DNA of 9,652 nucleotides from an uncultured Chitinophagaceae bacterium. GTDB taxonomy: Bacteria > Bacteroidota > Bacteroidia > Chitinophagales > Chitinophagaceae. A model generated the notes under the pieces. The model saw only the letters and a list, made by a program, of their open reading frames with translations. It was not told the DNA's origin and did no database searches. The stretch spans positions 1-9,652 of the forward strand of contig CAMPGG010000117.1 in NCBI GenBank assembly GCA_946885335.1, given 5' to 3'. The position numbers and the translations under genes were made by a program. Every line of letters starts with the position of its first letter. Within the stretch, counting starts at the first letter, position 1. This document shows, piece by piece, positions 1 to 5,398 of the stretch.

Positions 1-2
1 CC

Positions 3-21
3 GGTTGCAGATTTAGCAACC
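3..21. other. Small hairpin at left edge
   Basis: GGTTGC (3-8) and GCAACC (16-21) form a perfect 6-bp stem around a 7-nt loop. No T-tract follows directly on either strand, so it is not a convincing terminator. It may belong to a gene outside the window. Nothing else was recognised between 22 and about 105. Confidence 0.25.
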
Positions 22-102
22 TGGACGCTTTTATAAATTTAGCCCTGCGGATATCTTAAAAAAATACCTGTTCAAATTCTGAAGGGGCAAATGCAGTGTT
101 TT

Positions 103-138
103 AAAAATAAGTTTGTGAGAATATAATTTTTTAAAAAA
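103..138 (+). promoter_or_regulatory. Promoter-like AT block ahead of the 155-448 gene
   Basis: TATAAT at 122-127 begins a 17-base AT-rich block (122-138) that contains the 14-bp palindrome ATTTTTTAAAAAAT (126-139). A poor -35-like TTTTAA lies about 17 nt upstream, and TAATTTTT partly fits the Bacteroidota -7 box TAnnTTTG. The block ends 16 nt before the ATG at 155. The same 17 bases occur upstream of the response-regulator gene on the other strand. The promoter role is inferred. Confidence 0.3.
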
Positions 139-154
139 TGTAAACAGCGTGGGT

Positions 155-448
155 ATGAGTAACGTGTCAACAACTACAAGCAAAGAAAAATCAAAAATCT
201 TTCAGGCGATTTTAAGCAGTCCGGGGATGAGTGAAAAATGTAAGATTAACCTTGTGACCAGCCGGCAGAATATTTTGCTTTTAAGCCGGGTTATCGAGGC
301 TGGATTGCTATCAGAAAATAACCCCTTTGAAGATGAAATCATCGAGGCTTTACCGAAAGATTCCTTACCAGAATTTAAACTGATTCACGAAGAAATTTTA
401 AAAAAAGGAGCACTATCGGAGCTTTATGAAAGACTAAAAATGATTTAA
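155..448 (+). CDS. Small helical protein of unknown function
   Basis: 97 residues from the ATG at 155. An in-frame GTG at 149 would add only two residues, and ATG is preferred. I do not recognise the family. The protein is charged and soluble-looking, with no signal peptide or membrane segment. A Ser/Thr/Lys-rich N-terminus (about 1-15) leads into likely helices, including a segment with SRQNILLLSRVIEAGLL (about 34-50), an acidic stretch NPFEDEIIEAL, and a Lys/Glu-rich C-terminus. No catalytic or metal-binding motif is visible. It converges on the response-regulator gene and shares its terminator and an upstream AT-rich motif, so common regulation is possible but unproven. A small adaptor or DNA-associated role would be guesswork. 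Confidence 0.6.
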   Translation: MSNVSTTTSKEKSKIFQAILSSPGMSEKCKINLVTSRQNILLLSRVIEAGLLSENNPFEDEIIEALPKDSLPEFKLIHEEILKKGALSELYERLKMI

Positions 449-473
449 TAAAAATCTAAGATTGTTGTATTAA

Positions 474-499
474 ATGGCCTGAAGCAACAGGTCATTTTT
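474..499. terminator. Shared terminator between convergent genes
   Basis: ATGGCCTG (474-481) pairs with CAGGTCAT (488-495), with one G-T pair and a 6-nt AAGCAA loop. TTTTT follows on the plus strand, which makes it a fair intrinsic terminator for the 155-448 gene. On the minus strand the hairpin lies just past the response-regulator stop (499-501) and is followed by the weaker tract TTTAAT. Confidence 0.65.
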
Positions 500-903
500 C
501 ATTTAGTAAAAATCGTACGCAGCAGGTTTACGATATCTTTTAATTCAGTGAATTTTTTGATGCAATAAGTTGCGCCTGCCTGCAGTGCTTTATCCCGGAT
601 TTGGTCACTCATGACTGTGGAACAAAAAACAACAGGTGCATTTTTTACAGCCGGCAATGTTTGGATCTCTTCCAGAATTTCCAGGCCATTTTTCCCGGGA
701 ATAGAATAATCCATTATAATCAAATCAGGTTTAAGGTTACCTACCAGCTTAATGACCGTGTCACTGTTGTTAGCTAAAATGCATGAACACGGAAATGGAA
801 GTGAACTGATAGCAAAATTATAAATTTCTAATTCATCGGGATCATCATCAATAAGCAAAACAAGTTTTGGATCCTGTAAATTTTCAATAGGATTGGAATT
901 CAT
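499..903 (-). CDS. Single-domain response regulator (CheY-like receiver)
   Basis: 134 residues from the ATG at 903, made almost entirely of one receiver domain with no output domain. The acidic pocket is IDDD (18-21), the predicted phospho-acceptor is Asp65 in LIIMDYSIPG, the switch Ser is S95 in VVFCS, and the conserved Lys is K116 in YCIKKF, where the usual Pro after it is replaced by Lys. It would accept phosphate from a histidine kinase, which is not in this window, and act through protein contacts. In-frame starts at 945 (ATG) and 957 (GTG) would add 14 or 18 residues that do not look like receiver sequence; 903 was chosen because the domain begins soon after it. The strong radC terminator upstream implies separate transcription. 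The function is clear at domain level, but the pathway is unknown. Confidence 0.88.
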   Translation of the reverse strand: MNSNPIENLQDPKLVLLIDDDPDELEIYNFAISSLPFPCSCILANNSDTVIKLVGNLKPDLIIMDYSIPGKNGLEILEEIQTLPAVKNAPVVFCSTVMSDQIRDKALQAGATYCIKKFTELKDIVNLLRTIFTK

Positions 904-966
904 TTTCCCAAAACGCCATGTTACGGTAATTATTATACCACTCATCGTTACATACACTTACGTTTG

Positions 967-1008
967 TTTTTTAAAAAATTATAATTTGCAGTATCTGCCG
1001 CTTGAAAT
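967..1008 (-). promoter_or_regulatory. Promoter-like AT block ahead of the response regulator
   Basis: Reading the minus strand, TATAATTTTTTAAAAAA occupies 983 down to 967, with TTTCAA about 18 nt upstream of the TATAAT. The 17-base block is identical to the one at 122-138 ahead of the convergent gene. It sits between the radC terminator and the regulator start, where a promoter is needed. The promoter role is inferred from position and sequence only. Confidence 0.35.
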
Positions 1009-1037
1009 TTAAAAGCTTACCTGTTTGTTTTCCGACC

Positions 1038-1061
1038 AAAAAAAGGGCTATAAAAGCCCTT
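1038..1061 (-). terminator. Strong intrinsic terminator of the radC-like gene
   Basis: On the minus strand AAGGGCT, loop TTTAT, AGCCCTT forms a perfect 7-bp stem (1043-1049 with 1055-1061), and the transcript continues into a run of Us. The stop codon TAG (1048-1050) and the last codons of the gene lie inside the hairpin. Transcription from radC should therefore rarely reach the response-regulator gene. Confidence 0.85.
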
Positions 1062-1524
1062 CATCTGCAAAGGAAAAATATCCTTCAGAAGTGATGATTA
1101 AATGGTCTAACACTTTCATATCAAAATACTTTGCAGCTTCCCGGATTTTAATTGTCAGCTCTTCATCTGCCCTGGAAGGTTTTATATTTCCGGAAGGATG
1201 ATTATGTACCAGGATCATTGCACAAGTTGCTACTCTGATGGCACCGGCCAAAATTAATCTTGGATCAGCCACCGTTCCGGTAATTCCACCCTGGGATACC
1301 GGAAAGATTTGCAATACCCTGTTGGACCTGCTTAGAAATAATACTTTGAATTCTTCCAGCAGTTCAATTTTATCAGGGTTCCAGTAATGCATGCAAACTT
1401 TGTAAGCATCAGCAGAAGATCCTATTAACGGTCTTTCAGATACTTTGCATGTCACTTTCTTTTTGTAAACAATATCAATTTCTGATACATTGTTTAATAC
1501 TTCCAGGCTTAAGTTGATTTCCAT
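1048..1524 (-). CDS. Short RadC-like JAB/JAMM domain protein
   Basis: 158 residues, essentially only the RadC JAB/MPN+ domain. The metal-site signature is clear: E58 (EEFKVLFL), H107 and H109 in HNHPSG, S117 and D120 in KPSRADEEL. Full-length RadC (about 220-230 residues) carries an N-terminal helix-hairpin-helix part that is absent here; such short versions are common on Bacteroidota islands and plasmids. The fold is a zinc-dependent isopeptidase-type fold, but the biochemical activity of bacterial RadC is unsettled, and a DNA-repair role is a historical assignment. It lies downstream of DUF932, from which a terminator and an inverted-repeat-rich spacer separate it. Its start codon sits in the arm of a 10-bp inverted repeat. 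The family call is firm; its role here is not. Confidence 0.9.
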   Translation of the reverse strand: MEINLSLEVLNNVSEIDIVYKKKVTCKVSERPLIGSSADAYKVCMHYWNPDKIELLEEFKVLFLSRSNRVLQIFPVSQGGITGTVADPRLILAGAIRVATCAMILVHNHPSGNIKPSRADEELTIKIREAAKYFDMKVLDHLIITSEGYFSFADEGLL

Positions 1525-1561
1525 AATCTTTTGTTTTAAGTTTTAAAAATTGATTATGGAA
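1519..1561. promoter_or_regulatory. Inverted repeat embedding the radC start codon
   Basis: TTCCATAATC (1519-1528) and GATTATGGAA (1552-1561) are perfect 10-bp complements separated by an AT-rich 23-nt spacer. In the radC transcript the second arm to be made contains the ATG of radC, so a folded leader would bury the start codon. As DNA it could instead be an operator. The role is inferred. Confidence 0.5.
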
Positions 1562-1680
1562 CCATTGCCGCTTTTGGACAATAAAGGCAAGGAAGCAACG
1601 GAATAAATCACATCTGAAGTGATGATGGAAAATTTTTTTTATGCCGGAATTTCCTTGCCGCTTCAGCAGGCCAAAAGCGA
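1562..1680. repeat. Nested inverted repeats in the radC-DUF932 spacer
   Basis: Two perfect stems are nested. CGCTTTTGG (1569-1577) pairs with CCAAAAGCG (1671-1679), and inside it GGCAAGGAA (1586-1594) pairs with TTCCTTGCC (1651-1659). A small hairpin ATCAC/GTGAT (1607-1611 with 1619-1623) lies at the centre. CCATTGCCG (1562-1570) also has its exact complement at 1785-1793 in the DUF932 terminator. The layout suggests a structured RNA leader for radC or a protein-binding DNA element. I do not recognise a named family. Confidence 0.5.
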
Positions 1681-1719
1681 ACTTTGTGCAGAAATTAATG
1701 AAGGAAAAAAATATCCCGC

Positions 1720-1767
1720 AAGCTGCCGCCCCCTTTTGCAGATCTAATAAATAGTGGGCGGCAGCTT
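1720..1767. repeat. 12-bp GC-rich inverted repeat
   Basis: AAGCTGCCGCCC (1720-1731) and GGGCGGCAGCTT (1756-1767) are perfect 12-bp complements with a 24-nt spacer. It is much more GC-rich than its surroundings. Neither strand has a convincing T-tract directly after it, so it is probably not a simple terminator. On the minus strand it lies after the DUF932 terminator. Confidence 0.5.
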
Positions 1768-1770
1768 TAC

Positions 1771-1805
1771 TTAAATAAAAGCAACGGCAATGGAGCCGTT
1801 GCTTT
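1771..1805 (-). terminator. Intrinsic terminator of the DUF932 gene
   Basis: AAAGCAACGGC (1778-1788) pairs perfectly with GCCGTTGCTTT (1795-1805) around a 6-nt loop. Read on the minus strand the 11-bp stem ends in TTTTATTT, a good terminator starting 12 nt after the DUF932 stop. The arm AAGCAACGG also occurs at 1593-1601, so alternative pairing with the upstream spacer is possible. Confidence 0.8.
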
Positions 1806-1817
1806 ATATTTTGATAA

Positions 1818-2858
1818 TTAATTCAACTGCAATCTAAAATGGCCATCATGTGCAAATCTTGTACAAAGATTAAATGCAGTTTGTGTTCTTAACTGTGCTG
1901 TTCCTCCAAGTAATAGAGATTTAAGTTTTGCTTCCTCATTTTTGTAAGCGCGTACATTCTGATAATAACCCGTTACCGCGTTGTATGCTCCAAATAAAGT
2001 TCCTCGTGTTGTTTCAAGTTGTTGTGTTGAATGGCTCATGGCATATTCAAAAGCATTATCACACATATTTTTAAAACAGGTGGACAATTCATCTGTTTTT
2101 CCTGCCTGCAGATTTAATAATACTTCTTTGTTAGGAACCATAGCCAGTTGAATTAATTTTCTCAGGTCTTTATCGGTAATACGAACTTCAGACCATTTAT
2201 TAAACAGCTGTTCGAGCTGGTTAGAAACCTGATTAGAAATACCCATAAGGATATGGGCCTGTTCAAGTCTTTCCTTTGCGTTAGCAGTATGCCTGATCTT
2301 AATTGAATTGCTTTGACTTCGAAGCGCTGCATTTAATGTATTCTGGCACACTATTCTAACAGGGGTAAAGGCGGCTGCAATACTTCCAAAACCATCGTGG
2401 GATGTTGTTAGAAATAAATATTTTTCAATCAAATCTTCCTTTCCAACTTTTATATAACCTGGCAATTTTGCAGTAATAAAAATGCGTTCACCTTTCCCTA
2501 GTGAACCGGCCGTTTCATATTGAATACCGTCACCACCTACAATGGAATCAAAAAAACTAAATGCATCTGTATTTTGCACTACTTCATAATCCTTTCCAAC
2601 CACACCCAGAACCGTTTCATTGTCTGTTCGTGTTGTTGCAAAAAATCCGGGGACTTCTATTTTAGCATTTTCATTTTCGGTTTCAACTGTAAAAAGTTTT
2701 CTCTTTTCTACAGTATAATCCAATCCTGCGAATTTGAGTGCTTCTGCACTGGTTGGATACTGGTCAACAACCTGACCTAATCCATGCCATGCTTTTTCAT
2801 TTACGGAGAAGAAACTATGTTTCCGAGTCTGCTCGTTAAAATGGATGTTGTGTGCCAT
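1818..2858 (-). CDS. DUF932 family protein (phage/plasmid-like)
   Basis: 346 residues from the ATG at 2858. The N-terminus MAHNIHFNEQTRKHSFFSVN followed by AWHGLG (23-28) is the typical opening of DUF932 / phage-plasmid-like TIGR03299 proteins, and the length is normal for the family. No signal peptide or membrane segment is visible. Family members are carried by plasmids, phages and integrative elements; their molecular function is unknown, though links to DNA metabolism of mobile elements are often assumed. The frame stays open upstream to 2948, but the extra 30 residues would be hydrophobic (AFFLSFFFYK) and would be coded by the inverted-repeat element, so the 2858 start is much better. 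The A-rich leader immediately before it (AAATTTTTAAAC) fits Bacteroidota initiation. It has its own terminator. Confidence 0.88.
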   Translation of the reverse strand: MAHNIHFNEQTRKHSFFSVNEKAWHGLGQVVDQYPTSAEALKFAGLDYTVEKRKLFTVETENENAKIEVPGFFATTRTDNETVLGVVGKDYEVVQNTDAFSFFDSIVGGDGIQYETAGSLGKGERIFITAKLPGYIKVGKEDLIEKYLFLTTSHDGFGSIAAAFTPVRIVCQNTLNAALRSQSNSIKIRHTANAKERLEQAHILMGISNQVSNQLEQLFNKWSEVRITDKDLRKLIQLAMVPNKEVLLNLQAGKTDELSTCFKNMCDNAFEYAMSHSTQQLETTRGTLFGAYNAVTGYYQNVRAYKNEEAKLKSLLLGGTAQLRTQTAFNLCTRFAHDGHFRLQLN

Positions 2859-2886
2859 GTTTAAAAATTTTAATGATGAAAAAATT

Positions 2887-3079
2887 GTTTTGTAAAAGAA
2901 AAAGGACAAAAAGAAAGCAATCCCACCATTGGCCGGTAGGTAAGCCAAAAGGCCAGGTATAAATGAAAGCCTGCTGCGTTGATTTTTTGCGTTTATGCCC
3001 GCAGCCTTTTGGCAAGTTTGGGGTCGTCTGAAAAATGAGGCCCCTATCTTGCTTTTCTTTTTGTCCTTACTTACAAAAC
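2887..3079. repeat. Long interrupted inverted repeat upstream of DUF932
   Basis: The outer arms are GTTTTGTAA (2887-2895) plus AAGGACAAAAAGAAAGCAA (2902-2920) on the left, and TTGCTTTTCTTTTTGTCCTT (3049-3068) plus TTACAAAAC (3071-3079) on the right. They pair over nearly 30 bp with one bulged base and one unequal spacer. Inside them GCCAAAAGGC (2944-2953) pairs perfectly with GCCTTTTGGC (3004-3013), and GCTGCG (2973-2978) can alternatively pair with CGCAGC (3000-3005). The element ends about 30 bp upstream of the DUF932 start, so it would form its 5' leader if transcribed. No flanking target-site duplication or transposase was seen, which argues against a simple MITE. Its identity is unknown. 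Confidence 0.6.
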
Positions 3080-3318
3080 CAATCCTTATTTATTTAAAAT
3101 CATTTAGAAATCTTTGAAGCGAAGGCGTAAATGAATTAGCCCCTGGAATGATTCTATGTAGGTAAAGACATTTAAGCTGTTTTGTGTGTAATGATCAGAG
3201 GACCGGCGAAAAACAGATTGATGTCTGTTAATTTAATTGATCAAAAATGGAAAGGGCTGTAAGAAATTAACGCCGAAGCAAGTTCATTAATACCACAGCA
3301 TTCAGTACCCGAAGTTTT
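3080..3318. other. Intergenic DNA between DUF932 leader and yifB stop
   Basis: This is mostly featureless AT-rich DNA between the large inverted repeat and the YifB/ComM stop codon. The only structure I can support is the weak minus-strand hairpin at 3212-3229. The promoter for DUF932 should lie in or near this stretch, but I found no good TTTG/TAnnTTTG pair. Only very short open frames (about 20 codons) are present. Confidence 0.5.
3209..3229 (-). terminator. Probable weak terminator after the ssb-yifB unit
   Basis: On the minus strand AACAGA, loop CATCAA, TCTGTT forms a 6-bp stem (3212-3217 with 3224-3229) that runs straight into five Ts. It is about 90 nt past the YifB stop. The stem is short and AT-rich, so termination may be partial and some transcription could continue into DUF932. 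Confidence 0.4.
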
Positions 3319-4914
3319 TCAAATCGAAAAATTGGCATGGCTTAATATTTTATTTGTTGGTTTTGTTTTTACTGTACCCACCATCCCCATCGATTTATCC
3401 AGGCTTCGAAAATGGATTGCTTCCGCAATATGATTTATTTCAATCTTGTCACTGTCACCGAGATCAGCTATAGTACGAGCCACTTTTAAAATACGACTGT
3501 AAGCCCTGGTTGAAAGATCATACCGGTCAAGGTTTTTAAGCAAAAATTTCATTGCATGAGAATCTGTATTACAATAAGCTGAAATCAGGTGATCACTGAT
3601 CCTGGCATTGCAATATATATTGCTATCACAGTGAAAGCGTTTTAATTGATTGGCTCTTGCGCTGATTACTCTTTGCCTGATGATTGCTGAACTTTCACTA
3701 TGCTGGTCAATATCTGTGAATTCATTAAATGGCGTTGGATCTGCATCAACCTGCAAATCTATTCTATCCAGCAATGGCCCTGATATTTTGCGTCGATACC
3801 AACCTATTGATTTCTGACTACATGTACATTTTCTTTTTGGATGCCCGAAGTATCCACAGGGACATCCATTCATAGATGCGAGTAACATAAACCTGGCAGG
3901 AAATTCAAGGGACATTTTTGCTCTTGCAATCAGTACTTTACCATCTTCCATGGGTTGGCGCAATACTTCAATAACGGCCCTGTTAAATTCAGGAAGTTCA
4001 TCCAAAAAAAGCACACCGTTATGAGCAAGTGAAATTTCTCCGGGCATAGGCGTACTTCCCCCACCTACCAGTCCTACATTGCTGATGGTATGATGCGGTG
4101 AACGGAAAGGACGCCGTGTATCGAGTGCACTACGCGGCTCCTTATGTAGTCCCAAACTATAAATTTGTGAAGTTTCCAGCGCTTCCTGTTTATTCATGGG
4201 TGGCAAAATGCCTGGCAATCTTTTGGCAAGCATGGTCTTACCTATGCCGGGCGGTCCAACCATTAGTAAATTATGTCCGCCCGCGGCAGCTATTTCCATT
4301 GCTCTTTTTACATTGTATTGTCCTTTGACATCTTTAAAATCAAATTCAGCTGGTTCTTTAGCAATCCTGAATTTTTGCGGAAAGGTTGGCTGCAGAGCAG
4401 AATCCGGTTTTAAAAATTCAATCACCTCATTTAAATGTGAAACTCCGTACACATCGATTCCATCGACCATGGAAGACTCACTTGCATTTGCCTTAGGAAC
4501 CAGTATACCTTTAAATTGATCTTTCATGGCATGTATGGTCATGGATAGAGAACCCCTTACAGGATACAAGCTTCCATCCAGTCCCATTTCACCAACGACC
4601 GTATAATCTTTAAGCTTACCAAAGTCGTGAACCTGTCCGGAAGCAATAAGTATTCCCAAGGCTATAGGGAGATCATAAGCCGTTCCCATTTTCCTAATAT
4701 CAGCCGGAATCAGGTTGATGACAATTTTAGTACGAGGCATATGGTATCCACAACATTGTATAGCAGAATCGATCCTGGCCAGGCTTTCTTTAATTGCATC
4801 ATCCGGGAGCCCGGTAAGCAGAATTCCAATGCCTTTTCCATTCAGGCTCACTTCAATGGTTATGCGAAAAGCATCCACCCCATACAGGGCACTGCTAAAA
4901 AGTTTTGCAATCAT
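3319..4914 (-). CDS. YifB/ComM-type AAA+ ATPase (Mg-chelatase-like)
   Basis: 531 residues, full length for the YifB/ComM family. An N-terminal ChlI-like (Lon-protease-fold-like) domain covers about 1-170. The AAA+ core has Walker A GPPGIGKT (220-227), Walker B VLFLDE (301-306), a sensor-1 Asn in LASMNG (about 349) and an arginine-finger region LLDRIDL (R384). Four cysteines in CPCGYF...KCTC (351, 353, 363, 365) look metal-binding. The C-terminal Mg_chelatase_C part (about 435-510) includes RAYSRILKVARTIADL. ComM in Vibrio is a hexameric branch-migration helicase used when transformed DNA is integrated; family members elsewhere are often uncharacterised. It begins 11 nt after ssb, so the two are almost certainly co-transcribed. 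The family call is very secure; a recombination role is inferred from ComM and the ssb partner. Confidence 0.95.
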   Translation of the reverse strand: MIAKLFSSALYGVDAFRITIEVSLNGKGIGILLTGLPDDAIKESLARIDSAIQCCGYHMPRTKIVINLIPADIRKMGTAYDLPIALGILIASGQVHDFGKLKDYTVVGEMGLDGSLYPVRGSLSMTIHAMKDQFKGILVPKANASESSMVDGIDVYGVSHLNEVIEFLKPDSALQPTFPQKFRIAKEPAEFDFKDVKGQYNVKRAMEIAAAGGHNLLMVGPPGIGKTMLAKRLPGILPPMNKQEALETSQIYSLGLHKEPRSALDTRRPFRSPHHTISNVGLVGGGSTPMPGEISLAHNGVLFLDELPEFNRAVIEVLRQPMEDGKVLIARAKMSLEFPARFMLLASMNGCPCGYFGHPKRKCTCSQKSIGWYRRKISGPLLDRIDLQVDADPTPFNEFTDIDQHSESSAIIRQRVISARANQLKRFHCDSNIYCNARISDHLISAYCNTDSHAMKFLLKNLDRYDLSTRAYSRILKVARTIADLGDSDKIEINHIAEAIHFRSLDKSMGMVGTVKTKPTNKILSHANFSI

Positions 4915-4925
4915 GACAACAGGTT

Positions 4926-5255
4926 TTATCGGTCCAGGTCGACCAAGAAATTGGCATTTATTTCAGTGACATAACGGGTATGGCCAACCTTGTCAACATA
5001 GGTCCGGTATATTACCTTCCCGTCTACCATGATATGACTTCCTTTTATAAGGTAGTTCTGTAGTTTTTCAACCTGTTTCTGGCTCCAGACTTTTACAGTG
5101 TGCCATTGAGTGTATTTAACCGCCTTGCCCTGCTGATGGACATATGCGTCAGTAGCCATACTTATCCTGGCCATGAGTTTTCCATCTTTAAGGGTGAAAA
5201 TTTCCGGGTTTTTCCCCAGATAGCCAATGAGTTGTATTTTGTTTAGGCATTTCAT
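4926..5255 (-). CDS. Short single-stranded DNA-binding protein
   Basis: 109 residues forming one SSB OB-fold domain. It opens with MKCLNKIQLIGYLGKNPE, a standard SSB start, has the aromatic TQWHTVKVW patch (49-57, W51 and W57 likely stacking on ssDNA), and then GSHIMVDGKVIYRTY (72-86) of the later strands. It stops at NFLVDLDR without the Gly/Pro/Gln-rich linker and acidic DDDIPF-type tip of housekeeping SSBs (usually about 150-180 residues), so it should bind ssDNA but not recruit partners through that tip. Tail-less SSBs are found on mobile elements, and Bacillus SsbB, used in transformation, is of similar size. The gene is first in a two-gene unit with yifB and divergent from the zinc-ribbon gene. 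It is probably an accessory SSB. Confidence 0.92.
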   Translation of the reverse strand: MKCLNKIQLIGYLGKNPEIFTLKDGKLMARISMATDAYVHQQGKAVKYTQWHTVKVWSQKQVEKLQNYLIKGSHIMVDGKVIYRTYVDKVGHTRYVTEINANFLVDLDR

Positions 5256-5280
5256 AACTGGCGTTTTAGTTTCAAAAAAA

Positions 5281-5297
5281 TTGTTTGAACAAATGTA
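5281..5297 (-). promoter_or_regulatory. Putative -7 box and operator for ssb-yifB
   Basis: On the minus strand TACATTTG (5297-5290) matches the Bacteroidota -7 consensus TAnnTTTG, about 35 nt before the ssb ATG. A matching -33 TTTG is not evident; the nearest is a GTTT. The inverted repeat TTGTT-TG-AACAA (5281-5292) overlaps the box on its downstream side, where a repressor could act. The assignment is tentative. Confidence 0.35.
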
Positions 5298-5398
5298 TCA
5301 CCGCCACAGTAACAGTTAGGAAACGCATACGATTATACCCGTTACATGTGCGGATATAAACGTTTTATCAAACGGATAATAGGTTTTATTTTAGGGGT

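Noticed and set aside
1088..1626. GAAGTGATGAT occurs both in the radC 3' end (1088-1098) and in the spacer (1616-1626), suggesting a duplicated segment.
   Set aside because: The identity does not extend beyond about 11 bases and the flanks differ, so there is no evidence of duplication.
2520..2780. 86-codon open frame on the plus strand inside DUF932.
   Set aside because: It is antisense to a well-supported gene, has no recognisable domain, and its composition is that of a shadow frame.
2859..2948. Upstream in-frame extension of DUF932 giving a hydrophobic N-terminus that looks like a signal sequence.
   Set aside because: The extension is translated from the left arm of the inverted repeat, and the family consensus begins at MAHNIHF, so the hydrophobicity is an artefact.
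2887..3079. The long inverted repeat as a MITE or insertion-sequence remnant.
   Set aside because: No target-site duplication was found at the arm ends, and its tight placement at the DUF932 leader fits a cis-acting element better; a genome-wide copy count would settle it.
2963..3262. Short plus-strand frames of about 20 codons at 2963-3031, after 3036 and at 3191-3262.
   Set aside because: They are too short, have no initiation signal, and the first two are read through inverted-repeat arms.
4098..4974. Several plus-strand frames of 76-115 codons opposite yifB and ssb.
   Set aside because: They are antisense shadows of strongly conserved coding sequence, with no domain or leader of their own.
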